A model generated the notes under the pieces. It did not search any database, was not told the origin of the DNA, and saw only the letters and a list, made by a program, of their open reading frames with translations. Both the position numbers and the translations under genes were made by a program. Shown one piece after another: positions 25,991 to 35,646 of a stretch of 64,000 nucleotides of DNA (position 1 is its first letter; every line of letters begins with the position of its first letter). The DNA lies in the NCBI GenBank assembly GCA_944321175.1, contig CALUKI010000002.1, positions 1 through 64,000 of the forward strand. Reading direction: 5' to 3'. The stretch comes from an uncultured Alistipes sp. GTDB taxonomy: Bacteria > Bacteroidota > Bacteroidia > Bacteroidales > Rikenellaceae.

Positions 25991-27493
25991 ATGGAACAAT
26001 CGCTGCATGACATAGCCGAGCGGCTGCTGCCGCTGCTGACCTACGATCCGCAGGCCCCGATGCTCTTCAGCAGCGGACTGTTCCTCTTTCTCTTCGCGGC
26101 ATTCGCCTTCCTCTACGGCTTCATGCGCCGCACGCCGGCACTGAGAATCTGGTATGTCATCGCCTTCTCGCTCTATTTCTACTACAAGTCAAGCGGCATC
26201 TATCTGCTGCTGCTCGTCGGTGTCTCCGTCAGCGATTTCTGGATCGGACGCGCCATCGCACACGCCGCATCGAAAAAGATTCGCCGGGGCCTCGTCGCGC
26301 TGAGCATCACGGCCGATCTGGCCGTATTGGGCTACTTCAAATACACCAACTTCTTCATCGAAATCACCCGCAACCTCTTCGGCGCAGGATTCCTCGAATT
26401 CCAGAACATCTTTCTGCCCGTCGGCATCTCGTTTTTCCTCTTCCAGTCGCTCAGCTACACGATCGACATCTATCGCGGAACGCTGCAGCCGCTGCGCAAC
26501 TGGGGCGATTATCTGTTTTACCTCTCGTTCTTCCCGCAACTGGTGGCCGGCCCCATCGTCCGGGCCCACGATTTTCTGCCGCAGATACGCCAAAACCCCG
26601 TCACCGTTACCCGCGAGATGTTCGGAACGGGAATCTTCCTGATTGCCACCGGACTTTTCAAGAAGGCGATCGTCTCGGACTATATCTCGCTCAACTTCAT
26701 CGACCGGATCTTCGACGATCCGGCCCTTTACTCCGGTGTGGAGTGCCTGTCCGCCATCTACGGATATGCCCTCCAGATCTATTGCGATTTTTCGGGATAT
26801 TCCGACATGGCCATCGGTCTGGCCCTGCTGCTGGGCTTCCATTTCCCCAAAAACTTCGATGCTCCGTACCATTCGGCCACCATTACCGAATTCTGGCACC
26901 GATGGCATATCTCCTTATCGACATGGCTGCGGGACTATCTCTATATCTCGCTGGGCGGCAATCGCAAAGGACGGTTGCGCACCTATTTCAACCTGCTCGT
27001 GACAATGCTCCTCGGAGGATTGTGGCACGGCGCCGCCGTCCGTTTCATCCTCTGGGGCGGACTGCACGGTGTGGCGCTGGCCCTGCACAAATTGTGGCTC
27101 TCCATCGTCCCCGGCGCCAAAGCCGCAGGATACCAGATGCGTCTGGTCCCGCGCATGATCGGAGTCGTGCTGACGTTCCATCTGGTCTGTTTCGGATGGC
27201 TGCTCTTCCGTGCCGACTCGATGCGCACCGTCCAGCTGATGCTGCACCAGATTACCGAAAACTTCCAACTGTCGCTCATCCCGCAAATGGTCACGGGATA
27301 CGCCGGAGTCTTCGCCCTCATGGCCATCGGCTACCTGCTGCATCTGCTGCCCGGACGGGCCGACAATGCCGTACGCCGCAGGGTCGTCGCCGCGCCCTTC
27401 TGGGCCCAGGTCTTACTCCTGGCTTCGGTTGCATGGTGCGTCATGCAAGTCCAGTCGAGCGACATCCAGCCCTTCATCTATTTCCAATTCTGA
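25991..27493 (+). CDS. MBOAT family O-acyltransferase (AlgI-like)
   Basis: A 500-residue polytopic inner-membrane protein with about eleven hydrophobic segments. Family hallmarks are YFKYTNFF, LPVGISFFLFQSLSYTIDIY, YLSFFPQLVAGPIVR and FWHRWHISLSTWLRDYLYI, with the catalytic-type His in LLGGLWHGAA. AlgI-like proteins pass acetyl groups from a cytoplasmic donor across the membrane to a periplasmic transferase, here most likely the SGNH protein encoded 9 bp upstream. The glycan target (capsule, exopolysaccharide or peptidoglycan) is not encoded nearby. Confidence 0.94.
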   Translation: MEQSLHDIAERLLPLLTYDPQAPMLFSSGLFLFLFAAFAFLYGFMRRTPALRIWYVIAFSLYFYYKSSGIYLLLLVGVSVSDFWIGRAIAHAASKKIRRGLVALSITADLAVLGYFKYTNFFIEITRNLFGAGFLEFQNIFLPVGISFFLFQSLSYTIDIYRGTLQPLRNWGDYLFYLSFFPQLVAGPIVRAHDFLPQIRQNPVTVTREMFGTGIFLIATGLFKKAIVSDYISLNFIDRIFDDPALYSGVECLSAIYGYALQIYCDFSGYSDMAIGLALLLGFHFPKNFDAPYHSATITEFWHRWHISLSTWLRDYLYISLGGNRKGRLRTYFNLLVTMLLGGLWHGAAVRFILWGGLHGVALALHKLWLSIVPGAKAAGYQMRLVPRMIGVVLTFHLVCFGWLLFRADSMRTVQLMLHQITENFQLSLIPQMVTGYAGVFALMAIGYLLHLLPGRADNAVRRRVVAAPFWAQVLLLASVAWCVMQVQSSDIQPFIYFQF

Positions 27494-27500
27494 CGCTGCC

Positions 27501-28163
27501 ATGACTCCGCTCTACACCTTCGACCACTCGCTTTTTCTGGCCCTCAATTTCGACGGCGGCCCCGTCATGGACCGGTGCATGACACTCGTATCCGGCACGG
27601 CGGTATGGATTCCGCTCTATGTGCTGATCGTATGGCTTGTCTGGCGGCGCGAAGGATGGCGCAATACGCTGCTCTTCCTGCTTGCCGTCGCAGCGGCGAT
27701 CGTACTGGCCGACATGGTGGCCGGAATCTTCAAACACGCGGGGCCGCTCAAGGCTCTGTGGAGCGATTTTCCGCCCCGCTGGCGGCCGATGTTCACCCCT
27801 TCGCTCGAAGGGTTGGCCGTTCCGCCCGATACATTGATGCAATGGCGGTTCGAAGGCCGTCCGACCCCCGGCATCGTCCATGTTCCCGCCGGAGCCCTCG
27901 GCGGGAAATACGGGACCGTATCGTCGCACGCCGCAACAATCGTAGCCCTGCTGGTCCTCTCCGCTGCGGAGATCCGCCGCAGATGGTTCACGATCCTGAT
28001 GGGCACGGCGACGCTCCTTATCTGCTACTCGCGCATCTATCTGGCCAAACATTTTCCGTTCGATCTCCTGCTCGGCGCCGTCGTCGGAGCCCTGACGGCA
28101 TGGGCCGCATGGGTACTCTACCGGCATCTGCGCTCCGCTGCCGCAACCGACCGGAACGGCTGA
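27501..28163 (+). CDS. PAP2 superfamily phosphatase
   Basis: A 220-residue membrane protein. The PAP2 motifs are degenerate at first but readable: Arg-Pro in PPRWRPMF, then SSHAAT in place of PSGHA, and SRIYLAKHFPFDLLLG (SR-x5-H-x3-D with the catalytic His). The family dephosphorylates lipid carriers such as undecaprenyl pyrophosphate, phosphatidic acid or lipid A. It has about five membrane segments. The start at ATG 27501 lies 7 bp after the MBOAT stop, so it closes the cassette; a longer reading would overlap MBOAT. The variant second motif (Ser for Pro-Ser-Gly) leaves activity slightly uncertain. Confidence 0.85.
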   Translation: MTPLYTFDHSLFLALNFDGGPVMDRCMTLVSGTAVWIPLYVLIVWLVWRREGWRNTLLFLLAVAAAIVLADMVAGIFKHAGPLKALWSDFPPRWRPMFTPSLEGLAVPPDTLMQWRFEGRPTPGIVHVPAGALGGKYGTVSSHAATIVALLVLSAAEIRRRWFTILMGTATLLICYSRIYLAKHFPFDLLLGAVVGALTAWAAWVLYRHLRSAAATDRNG

Positions 28164-28350
28164 CTCCCCGCCGACGGAAGCAGCAGCACGGCGCAACGGC
28201 CAAAGGTGCGGCATGAAGCAAGACCGAACCACCGGCTCTCTCCGGCATCCGACGGGCGGAATGCTCCCGCGCGACCTGCCGGCCGGCGAGAAAAAGGTTC
28301 CGGCGTGATCATTCCGCCGCGGCGCAACTGAAAAAACGAGATATTTTTCG

Positions 28351-28358
28351 TAACTTTG
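28351..28358 (+). promoter_or_regulatory. -7 promoter element of lysS
   Basis: TAACTTTG matches TAnnTTTG. The last three bases are the TTG at 28356 from which a longer lysS could be read, so that start is excluded in favour of ATG 28395. Confidence 0.55.
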
Positions 28359-28394
28359 CGTCGCTCTTACAAAAGCGAACAAACAGCACGCAAT

Positions 28395-30125
28395 ATGGCA
28401 ATCGAACTCAGTGAACAGGAACAATTGCGCCGTCAGTCGCTCGCAGCACTGCGCGAACTGGGCATCAATCCCTATCCCGCCGCCCGCTTCGACGTGACGG
28501 CTACGGCACGGGAGATCCTCGACGGCTACGACGAATCGAAAGGCAACTTCGCCGATGTGCGCATCGCCGGCCGCATCATGTCGCGCCGCATCATGGGCAG
28601 CGCCTCATTTTTCGAACTGCAGGACCATACGGGCCGTATCCAGATCTATATCCGTCGCGACGACATCTGCCCCGAAGGCGATGCAACACTGTACAACACG
28701 GTTTTCAAGAAACTGCTCGACATCGGCGACTTCATCGGCGTCGAAGGATTCGCCTTCGTCACAAAAACAGGCGAAATATCGGTCCATTGCCGCAAGTTCA
28801 CGGTCATCGCCAAATCACTGCGCCCGCTGCCGGTCGTCAAGGAGAAGGACGGCCAGACGTTCGATGCCTTTACCGATCCCGAAGTCCGCTACCGGCAGCG
28901 TTATGTCGATCTGGCGGTCAACCCGCAGGTGCGCGACGTCTTCGTCAAGCGGGCGAAGATCATGGCCGCCATGCGCGACTTCTTCAACTCGAAAGGGTAT
29001 CTCGAAGTCGAAACGCCCATTCTGCAACCCATTCCGGGCGGTGCTTCAGCACGGCCCTTCATCACCCACCACAATTCGCTCGACATCGACCTCTACCTGC
29101 GTATCGCAACGGAGCTCTACCTCAAGAAGCTGATCGTCGGCGGATTCGAGGGCGTCTATGAGTTCGGCAAGAACTTCCGCAACGAGGGAATGGACCGCAC
29201 GCACAACCCCGAATTCACCTGCATGGAGATCTATGTCGCCTACAAGGACTATTTGTGGATGATGGAGTTTACCGAGCAGATGCTCGAACGTGTGGCACTG
29301 GCCGCCAACGGCTCGACGGAGGTGACGATCGACGGCCGCGCCGTATCGTTCAAGGCTCCGTTCCGCCGTGTGACGATGACCGACGCCATCCGCGAAAAGA
29401 CCGGATACGATATTACGGGTCAAACGGAGGAGCAGCTGCGTGAAGCCTGCAAGCGCCTGGGTGTCGAAACCGACGAGACGATGGGGAAGGGGAAGCTCAT
29501 CGACGCCATTTTCGGCCAGTACTGCGAAGAGGAGTTGATCCAGCCCACCTTCGTAACCGACTACCCCATCGAGATGTCGCCGCTGTGCAAGCGCCACCGC
29601 GAAAATCCCGACCTCACGGAGCGTTTCGAGCTCTTCGTCAACGGCAAGGAGCTCTGCAACGCCTACTCGGAGTTGAACGATCCGATCGACCAGCTGGAAC
29701 GTTTCCAGGAACAGTTGCGGCTCTCGGAAAAGGGAGACGACGAGGCGATGTTCATCGACATGGATTTCGTCCGTGCGCTGGAATACGGCATGCCGTCGTG
29801 TTCGGGCATGGGAATCGGCATCGACCGGCTGACGATGTTCATGACCGGACAGTCGTCGATTCAGGATGTGCTCTTCTTCCCGCAGATGCGGCCTGAAAAG
29901 AGGGCGCAGAACGACCCCGAAGAGGCCTACACCGCCATCGGCATTCCGGCCGAATGGGTTCCCGTCATCCAGAAGATGGGCTATCTGACCGTCGATTCGC
30001 TGCGGAAACTCTCGCCGGGCAGGTTCTTCAACGACCTGTGCGGATTCAACAAGAAGAACAAACTCGGACTCAAGGCCCCGTCGATGGAGGAGGTCAAGGC
30101 GTGGTGCAGCCCCGCCGCCGAATAA
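28395..30125 (+). CDS. lysS: Lysyl-tRNA synthetase, class II
   Basis: A 576-residue enzyme that charges tRNA-Lys. The OB-fold anticodon domain (about 55-165) has [20 protein letters not shown]. The catalytic domain has motif 2 ([20 protein letters not shown]) and motif 3 ([14 protein letters not shown]). The chain is about 70 residues longer than E. coli LysS because of a C-terminal extension (about 505-576), which Bacteroidetes enzymes commonly carry. tpiA follows after 58 bp without a visible terminator. Confidence 0.96.
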   Translation: MAIELSEQEQLRRQSLAALRELGINPYPAARFDVTATAREILDGYDESKGNFADVRIAGRIMSRRIMGSASFFELQDHTGRIQIYIRRDDICPEGDATLYNTVFKKLLDIGDFIGVEGFAFVTKTGEISVHCRKFTVIAKSLRPLPVVKEKDGQTFDAFTDPEVRYRQRYVDLAVNPQVRDVFVKRAKIMAAMRDFFNSKGYLEVETPILQPIPGGASARPFITHHNSLDIDLYLRIATELYLKKLIVGGFEGVYEFGKNFRNEGMDRTHNPEFTCMEIYVAYKDYLWMMEFTEQMLERVALAANGSTEVTIDGRAVSFKAPFRRVTMTDAIREKTGYDITGQTEEQLREACKRLGVETDETMGKGKLIDAIFGQYCEEELIQPTFVTDYPIEMSPLCKRHRENPDLTERFELFVNGKELCNAYSELNDPIDQLERFQEQLRLSEKGDDEAMFIDMDFVRALEYGMPSCSGMGIGIDRLTMFMTGQSSIQDVLFFPQMRPEKRAQNDPEEAYTAIGIPAEWVPVIQKMGYLTVDSLRKLSPGRFFNDLCGFNKKNKLGLKAPSMEEVKAWCSPAAE

Positions 30126-30183
30126 CCGGACGGCCGATGCGGACAATACTTCGTTACAATCATAAATTCAAAAAATTACAGTC

Positions 30184-30942
30184 ATGAGAAAAAAGATCGT
30201 AGCAGGCAACTGGAAGATGAACACCTTGCCCGCCGAAGGCGTCGAACTCGCCAAGAATGTCGCCGCAGGCAAACACACCGTCTGCGACTGCGTGAATTTC
30301 ATCGTCTGCCCGCCCTTTACCCACCTGTCGGAGGTAGTCAACGTACTCACGGGGACGGGTATCGCCGTCGGCGCACAGAACTGCGCGGCCGAGGCCAAAG
30401 GAGCCTATACGGGTGAAGTTTCCGCCGCCATGATCGCGGCACTGGGTTGCGAATATGTCATCCTCGGCCACTCGGAGCGCCGTCAATACTACGGCGAGAC
30501 CTCCGAAACACTCAACAAGAAGATGGCTCAGGCCTATGCCAACAACCTGACGCCGATCTACTGCGTGGGTGAGAATCTCGAAGAGCGCGAAGCCGGCAAA
30601 CATTTCGACGTCGTAAAGGCGCAGATCGAAGAGGTGGTTTACAACCTCACGGCCGAGCAGTTCGCCAAGCTTGTCATCGCTTACGAACCCGTCTGGGCAA
30701 TCGGTACGGGCAAGACCGCTACGGCCGAGCAGGCTCAGGAGATCCAGGCCTACATCCGCAAGGTGCTCGCCGAAAAGTTCGGAGCTGCAGCGGCCGAATG
30801 CCCGATTCTCTACGGAGGTTCGTGCAAGCCGTCCAATGCCGCCGAGATCTTCGCAAAAGAGGATGTGGACGGCGGTCTGATCGGCGGTGCCGCACTCAAG
30901 GCCGAGGACTTCCTCGCCATCGGCAAAGGGTTCGAGAAATAG
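30184..30942 (+). CDS. tpiA: Triosephosphate isomerase
   Basis: A 252-residue TIM-barrel enzyme that interconverts dihydroxyacetone phosphate and glyceraldehyde 3-phosphate. The active-site residues are present: Asn/Lys in AGNWKMN (Lys11-12 region), His in ILGHSERR, and Glu in [12 protein letters not shown]. The phosphate-binding loop [13 protein letters not shown] and GGLIGGAAL complete the site. The length is normal. It probably shares a transcript with lysS or has an unseen promoter in the 58-bp gap. Confidence 0.97.
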   Translation: MRKKIVAGNWKMNTLPAEGVELAKNVAAGKHTVCDCVNFIVCPPFTHLSEVVNVLTGTGIAVGAQNCAAEAKGAYTGEVSAAMIAALGCEYVILGHSERRQYYGETSETLNKKMAQAYANNLTPIYCVGENLEEREAGKHFDVVKAQIEEVVYNLTAEQFAKLVIAYEPVWAIGTGKTATAEQAQEIQAYIRKVLAEKFGAAAAECPILYGGSCKPSNAAEIFAKEDVDGGLIGGAALKAEDFLAIGKGFEK

Positions 30943-31327
30943 TCGGCCCCTTCATGGCCACAAGGAAAAGGGCTGTCCGCAACGGGCCGCCCTTTTCTTG
31001 TCTTATTCCCTGTCCCTCTGTTCTCCTCTCCTCCTGTTCTCTCCCGCACCCTTCCGTTATCATCCGCCCCGCACATCGGGGCACACGCCTTCCGAAGGAT
31101 TCCCGACGAGGAGCGTTTTCGCTGGAAAGAGGAACACCGCCGGCTTTTGCAGCATGAAACCGGAGCCGGCATGAAACGCCATTCCGGCCATCATCACGCA
31201 AGGTCCGAGACCGGCGTCCGCATGCAAATCCGGACAGTTCCCGACACGGATTCCCCCGTTCCTCTCCGGTACGGGCTGGCAGGCTTCAGGCTCAATCCGC
31301 CGCTTCCGGTATCGGAAGCGGATAATT
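30943..31327. other. Convergent intergenic region between tpiA and the DUF3467 gene
   Basis: Holds the tpiA terminator (30965-31000) and a small hairpin, CCGCTTCCG/CGGAAGCGG (31300-31308 with 31313-31321), just past the DUF3467 stop; the latter has no U-run on the minus side. The middle is pyrimidine-rich with no gene or RNA recognised. Confidence 0.5.
30965..31000 (+). terminator. Intrinsic terminator after tpiA
   Basis: GAAAAGGGC (30965-30973) pairs with GCCCTTTTC (30989-30997), with an inner 15-nt loop, then TTG. It starts 22 bp after the tpiA stop. Confidence 0.65.
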
Positions 31328-31636
31328 TTATGCTTCGCCGACCTTGCAGCCGCCAAAATCATCACTCGCACGCTGCGGCGAAGGAATGACGATCTGGCCA
31401 TGCACGCTTTCGTAGCGGACGATATTCTCCTGCAACGAAATCAGCAGCCGTTTTGCGTGTTCCGGCGTCAGAATAATCCGACTCTTTACCTTTGCTTTAG
31501 GAACGGCAGGCATGACCGCTGCAAAATCAATGATGAACTCCGACGAAGAGTGAGCAATGATGACCAGATTCGAATAATTTCCCTGTGCGACCGTCTCATC
31601 CAACTCAAGATCGACTAAATTCTTGGTCTCTGCCAT
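31328..31636 (-). CDS. DUF3467 domain protein
   Basis: A 102-residue cytoplasmic protein. The pattern GNYSNLVIIAHSSSEFIIDFA, then VKSRIILTPEHAKRLLISLQENI with a C-terminal amphipathic segment, is that of DUF3467, a small conserved protein of Bacteroidetes and some other phyla with unknown function. It is a single gene, divergent from the EF-G2 gene, with a TATATTTG element 22 bp upstream of its start. Confidence 0.88.
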   Translation of the reverse strand: MAETKNLVDLELDETVAQGNYSNLVIIAHSSSEFIIDFAAVMPAVPKAKVKSRIILTPEHAKRLLISLQENIVRYESVHGQIVIPSPQRASDDFGGCKVGEA

Positions 31637-31657
31637 AAAAACGCTTTTTATATTTTA

Positions 31658-31665
31658 CAAATATA
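31658..31665 (-). promoter_or_regulatory. -7 promoter element of the DUF3467 gene
   Basis: TATATTTG on the minus strand matches TAnnTTTG, 21 bp before the start codon. Confidence 0.5.
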
Positions 31666-31864
31666 ACAATAACGAAACCGGAATCGACCCGTGAGCCGGC
31701 TGAAGTTTTCAATCATTTATCAACAATCAAACCACATCGGCACAAAAGCGGAATGCCGCAACACAACGAATAAAAAAACGAAGCGGAGTGACCCCCGATT
31801 TTAAGATATTGAAATTTTTTCTAAATTTTTCCATCCGCAGCTCTGGTATTGCCGTTTTTTTTCG

Positions 31865-31872
31865 TATATTTG
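31865..31872 (+). promoter_or_regulatory. -7 promoter element of the EF-G2 gene
   Basis: TATATTTG matches TAnnTTTG. No -33 TTTG is seen, which would fit an activator-dependent promoter. The leader to ATG 32020 would be about 140 nt. Confidence 0.5.
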
Positions 31873-32019
31873 GTTTCTGTTCGGGTCGGCTTGCATGGCC
31901 ATGCAAAGATCCGCCTGTGATTCCGACAGAACAGCCGACAGCCGCAAGGCATTGCATGACGAGGATGCAGCACGCAATTGTCAAAAAAGACAACAAGATA
32001 AACTTTAAAATTTCGCAAC

Positions 32020-34176
32020 ATGAAAAACTACTCAGCAAAGGAGATCAAGAACATCGTCCTGATCGGCGCCCCCGGTTCAGGCAAGACAACCCTCGCCGAA
32101 GCGATGGCTTTCGAAGGAAAGGTCATCGATCGGCGGGGAAGCATCGAAACAAACAATACCCTGTCGGACAACACCGACATCGAACACGAATACAAGCGCT
32201 CCATCTATTCGACAATCCTCTTTACGGAGTTCATGGGCCGCAAACTCAATATCATCGACTGCCCCGGCTCGGACGATTTCTGCGGAAGCCTCTTTTCGGC
32301 ATTCAAGGTCGGGGACGTCGGCGTCATGCTTTTCAATGCACAGAACGGCTGGGAAGTGGGATCGGAGATCCAGGCCCGCTACGCCCGTGAGCTGGGCAAG
32401 CCCGTTATCGGCGTGATCAACCAGCTCGATGCCGAGAAAGCCAGCTTCGAAGGCGCCATCGACAGCATCCGCGCCGCGTCGCGCGTCAAGCCCGCCATCG
32501 TACAATATCCGGTCAATCAAGGCCCGGAGTTCAACGCCTTTATCGACGTGCTCATGATGAAACTCTACCGTTTCAAGGATGACAACGGCACCCGCGAAGA
32601 GCTCGACATCCCTGCCGACGAAATGGATCGGGCAACGGAACTCAACCGTGAACTGGTCGAACTGGCCGCCGAAAACGACGAAGCCCTTATGGAGCTCTAT
32701 TTCGACAAGGGGACGCTTACGCAAGACGATATCCGCGCCGGCCTGCAAATAGGCCTCGCACGCCGCGAAGTGATGCCGATTTTCTGCGCCAGCGGCAAGA
32801 AGGACATCGGCACCAAGCGCCTGATGGAGTTCATCATCAATGTGGCGCCCGATCCGCTCAAGGCTCCCAATTTCCTCTCCGAGGAGGGCGAAGAGATCGA
32901 AGCCGACGAAACGAAACCGGCCGTAGCATTCATCTTCAAGAGCCAGATCGAACAGCATATCGGCGAGATCAGCTACCTCCGCGTCATCCGGGGCAAACTC
33001 ACCGAAGGGATGGAGCTACTCAATACCCGCACCGGCAACAAGGAGAAGATCTCGCAGCTCTTCGCCGTAGCGGGGAAGAACCGCATCAAGGTGACCGAAC
33101 TGAACGCCGGAGATATCGGATGCACCGTCAAGCTCAAAGGATCACGGACAAACGACACGCTGGCGGCGCCTTCGGCACCGGTTGCCATCACCCCGATCGT
33201 ATTCCCCGAACCGCGTTACCGTGCGGCCGTACAGCCGAAGGTCAAGGCCGACGAAGAGAAACTCGGCAAACTGCTCAACGATGCGAAATACGAAGATCCG
33301 ACGATCCTGGTCGAGTACTCCAAGGAGCTGAAACAAACGATCATCCAGGGGCAGGGAGAACACCACCTCAACATCCTCAAGGCAAAACTGGCCGCCGACA
33401 ACAAGATGGAGATCGAATATGTCGCTCCGCGAATTCCCTATCGGGAGACGATCACAAAGGTGGCACAGGCCGATTACCGCCACAAGAAACAGTCGGGAGG
33501 ATCGGGCCAGTTCGGCGAGGTGCACATGATCATCGAACCCTACTACGAAGGCATCCCCGAACCGAAGAGCTACAAGATTCCCGGAAAGGGAGACATTACG
33601 GTCAATATCAAGGGCAAGGAGGAATACGACCTGCCCTGGGGCGGAAAACTGCAATACTACAACTCGATCGTCGGCGGTGCCATCGACGCACGCTTCATGC
33701 CGGCCATCCTGAAGGGTATCATGGAGAAGATGGACGAAGGCCCGCTCACGGGATCCTACGCCCGCGACATCCGCGTCATCATCTACGACGGAAAGATGCA
33801 TCCGGTGGATTCGAATGAGATATCGTTCAAGCTGGCAGCCCGCAACGCCTTCAAGGAGGCCTTCCGCAATGCAGGACCCAAGATCATGGAGCCGATTTAC
33901 AGCATCGAAGTGCTTACGCCCAGCGAATACATGGGTGCCGTGATGAGCGACCTGCAGAACCGCCGCGCGATGATCGAAGGGATGAACTCCGACAAGGGAT
34001 TCGACCGGCTGAACGCCCGTGTCCCGCTGGCCGAGCTCTATCGCTACTCGACGACCCTGTCGTCGCTTACATCGGGAGCCGCGACCTACTCGATGCGTTT
34101 CTCCTCGTACGAACAGGTGCCCGCCGACGTACAGGCCAAACTGCTCAAGGAGTACACCGATACCGACGACGAATAG
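32020..34176 (+). CDS. Elongation factor G paralogue (EF-G2 type) with altered GTPase residues
   Basis: A 718-residue protein with the five-domain EF-G layout. The P-loop GAPGSGKT (16-23) is intact and G4 is NQLD (134-137). Switch I, normally RGITITSA, reads YKRSIYST, losing the Mg-binding Thr. The switch II motif, normally DTPGH, is DCPGS (80-84), so the catalytic His is Ser. Domain IV (about 480-610) and domain V are well kept. In Bacteroides thetaiotaomicron a paralogue named EF-G2 supports translation during carbon starvation without GTP hydrolysis; the replacements fit that type (recalled, not searched). The canonical EF-G must be elsewhere. It is monocistronic, with a strong terminator. 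Confidence 0.92.
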   Translation: MKNYSAKEIKNIVLIGAPGSGKTTLAEAMAFEGKVIDRRGSIETNNTLSDNTDIEHEYKRSIYSTILFTEFMGRKLNIIDCPGSDDFCGSLFSAFKVGDVGVMLFNAQNGWEVGSEIQARYARELGKPVIGVINQLDAEKASFEGAIDSIRAASRVKPAIVQYPVNQGPEFNAFIDVLMMKLYRFKDDNGTREELDIPADEMDRATELNRELVELAAENDEALMELYFDKGTLTQDDIRAGLQIGLARREVMPIFCASGKKDIGTKRLMEFIINVAPDPLKAPNFLSEEGEEIEADETKPAVAFIFKSQIEQHIGEISYLRVIRGKLTEGMELLNTRTGNKEKISQLFAVAGKNRIKVTELNAGDIGCTVKLKGSRTNDTLAAPSAPVAITPIVFPEPRYRAAVQPKVKADEEKLGKLLNDAKYEDPTILVEYSKELKQTIIQGQGEHHLNILKAKLAADNKMEIEYVAPRIPYRETITKVAQADYRHKKQSGGSGQFGEVHMIIEPYYEGIPEPKSYKIPGKGDITVNIKGKEEYDLPWGGKLQYYNSIVGGAIDARFMPAILKGIMEKMDEGPLTGSYARDIRVIIYDGKMHPVDSNEISFKLAARNAFKEAFRNAGPKIMEPIYSIEVLTPSEYMGAVMSDLQNRRAMIEGMNSDKGFDRLNARVPLAELYRYSTTLSSLTSGAATYSMRFSSYEQVPADVQAKLLKEYTDTDDE

Positions 34177-34194
34177 TCAAACGCACAAACAGAC

Positions 34195-34229
34195 GAAAGG
34201 GCCGGAACTGTTCCGGCCCTTTCCCTTAT
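34195..34229 (+). terminator. Intrinsic terminator after the EF-G2 gene
   Basis: A 13-bp perfect stem (34195-34207 with 34211-34223) with a 3-nt loop, followed by a CCCTTAT tail. The outer arm ends in CCCTTTC. It starts 19 bp after the stop. Confidence 0.75.
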
Positions 34230-34329
34230 CTACCGCAGCCCAATCCGTTTACTCCGGCTCCAGCCTATCCGCGCTTCCCGTTGAACGGATACCGGAAACC
34301 GCAGAAAGGCGCCTCGTTGACAGGAGGGG

Positions 34330-35622
34330 TCAAATGACCTCGGCCACCACGAAAGTCGAGCCGCCGATGAAGATCGTATCTTCGGGCGCCGCCAATGCAC
34401 GCGCACGCGCGACAGCCTCCGTGACCGTCGCAACGGCTTCACAGTCAAGACCTGCAGCGGCACCCCGCGCAGCAAGATCTTCCGTCAGACAGGCTCTGTG
34501 CGTTGCCGCCTGCGTGAAAAGATAGTGCGCATCACGCGGCAGCAGGGCGAAAATCGCATCGAGATCCTTGTCGTTCGAGAAGCCCATGACGCAATAGAGA
34601 CGTCCTCCGGCATGAGATACGTTCATCTGATGCGCCACACAAGCCAAACCGTGCGCATTGTGCCCCGTATCGCAGATGACATGAGGATGCTCGCCCAATG
34701 TCTGCCAACGGCCCTGCAGCGAGGTTGTCCGCGCCGCACTCCCCGCACCATCGACAAACGCCCGGCGGCTGATCGTCAGCGGCGTCTGTTCGTGCATCAG
34801 GTCGAGCGCCGCAAGCGCCGTCAGGATGTTGCGGCACTGATATTCACCCAGCAGATCGAGGTCGAAATCAAGCACATGTCCGTCACGCCGGCGAACAATG
34901 CGGAAATGCTGTTTGCCGGCGCGCTCCTCGTGCATCTCGCACGAAAACTCCCGTTCGGCATAGGTCACATGCGTTTTATTGGCCGCCGCAATATGCTCGA
35001 AAACATCGTTGTACGCATCATTGGCCTCGCCCAGCACAACCGGTATGCTCTTTTTGATGATCCCCGCCTTCTCGGCCGCAATCTGTTGCAGCGTATCGCC
35101 CAGCAGCGCCGTGTGCTCCAGGCCGATGTTGGTAATCACGCTTACGATCGGCAGAATCACGTTCGTGGCATCGAGACGCCCGCCCAGCCCCGTTTCAATC
35201 ACGGCGACCTCCACATCGCTCTGTGCAAAATAATCGAAGGCAAGCGCTGCCGTCATCTCGAAAAACGACAGTCCGAGTTCGGTCATCTTCTCCCGATGCT
35301 TGTCAACAAAATTCACCACCTTCTGTTTGGGGATCATCTCGCCATCGACACGGATCCGCTCCCGAAAATCGTGCAGATGCGGCGACGTGAACAGACCCGT
35401 GCGGTAACCGGCCTGCTGCAATACGGCCGCAATGATGTGCGATACGGAACCCTTGCCGTTGGTGCCCGCCACATGAACCGTGAAAAAGTTACGCTGCGGA
35501 TTTCCCAGATGACGGCAGAAGGCCGTTATACGTTCCAGACCCGGTTTGTAGGCCGTTGCACCCTCCTCCTGAAAGGTCGGCATCGACGAGAAAAGGAATT
35601 CGAGCGTTTGTGAGTAATTCAT
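34330..35622 (-). CDS. folC: Bifunctional dihydrofolate synthase / folylpolyglutamate synthase
   Basis: A 430-residue Mur-ligase-type enzyme that adds glutamate to dihydropteroate and to folates. The ATP loop GTNGKGS is at residues 53-59. FTSPHLHDFRERI, FEMTAALAFDYF, ETGLGGRLDATN and TNIGLEHTALLGDT are the diagnostic blocks, and CDTGHNAHG opens the C-terminal domain. It lies 24 bp downstream of lnt on the same strand and is probably cotranscribed. folK, an earlier folate step, is in the window at 55166 but in another operon. Confidence 0.95.
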   Translation of the reverse strand: MNYSQTLEFLFSSMPTFQEEGATAYKPGLERITAFCRHLGNPQRNFFTVHVAGTNGKGSVSHIIAAVLQQAGYRTGLFTSPHLHDFRERIRVDGEMIPKQKVVNFVDKHREKMTELGLSFFEMTAALAFDYFAQSDVEVAVIETGLGGRLDATNVILPIVSVITNIGLEHTALLGDTLQQIAAEKAGIIKKSIPVVLGEANDAYNDVFEHIAAANKTHVTYAEREFSCEMHEERAGKQHFRIVRRRDGHVLDFDLDLLGEYQCRNILTALAALDLMHEQTPLTISRRAFVDGAGSAARTTSLQGRWQTLGEHPHVICDTGHNAHGLACVAHQMNVSHAGGRLYCVMGFSNDKDLDAIFALLPRDAHYLFTQAATHRACLTEDLAARGAAAGLDCEAVATVTEAVARARALAAPEDTIFIGGSTFVVAEVI

Positions 35623-35646
35623 GGCGACTCTCTATGATTTGTTGGA

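Larger units (their letters stand above)
31637..32019. other. Divergent intergenic region upstream of the EF-G2 gene
   Basis: AT-rich. It holds the minus -7 element at 31658-31665 and the plus -7 element at 31865-31872, followed by a leader of about 140 nt that contains the palindrome GCATGGCCATGC. No ORF is credible here. Confidence 0.55.

Noticed and set aside
24263..26008. A 581-codon minus-strand frame over the SGNH gene
   Set aside because: The plus strand has clear SGNH motifs and coupling to both neighbours.
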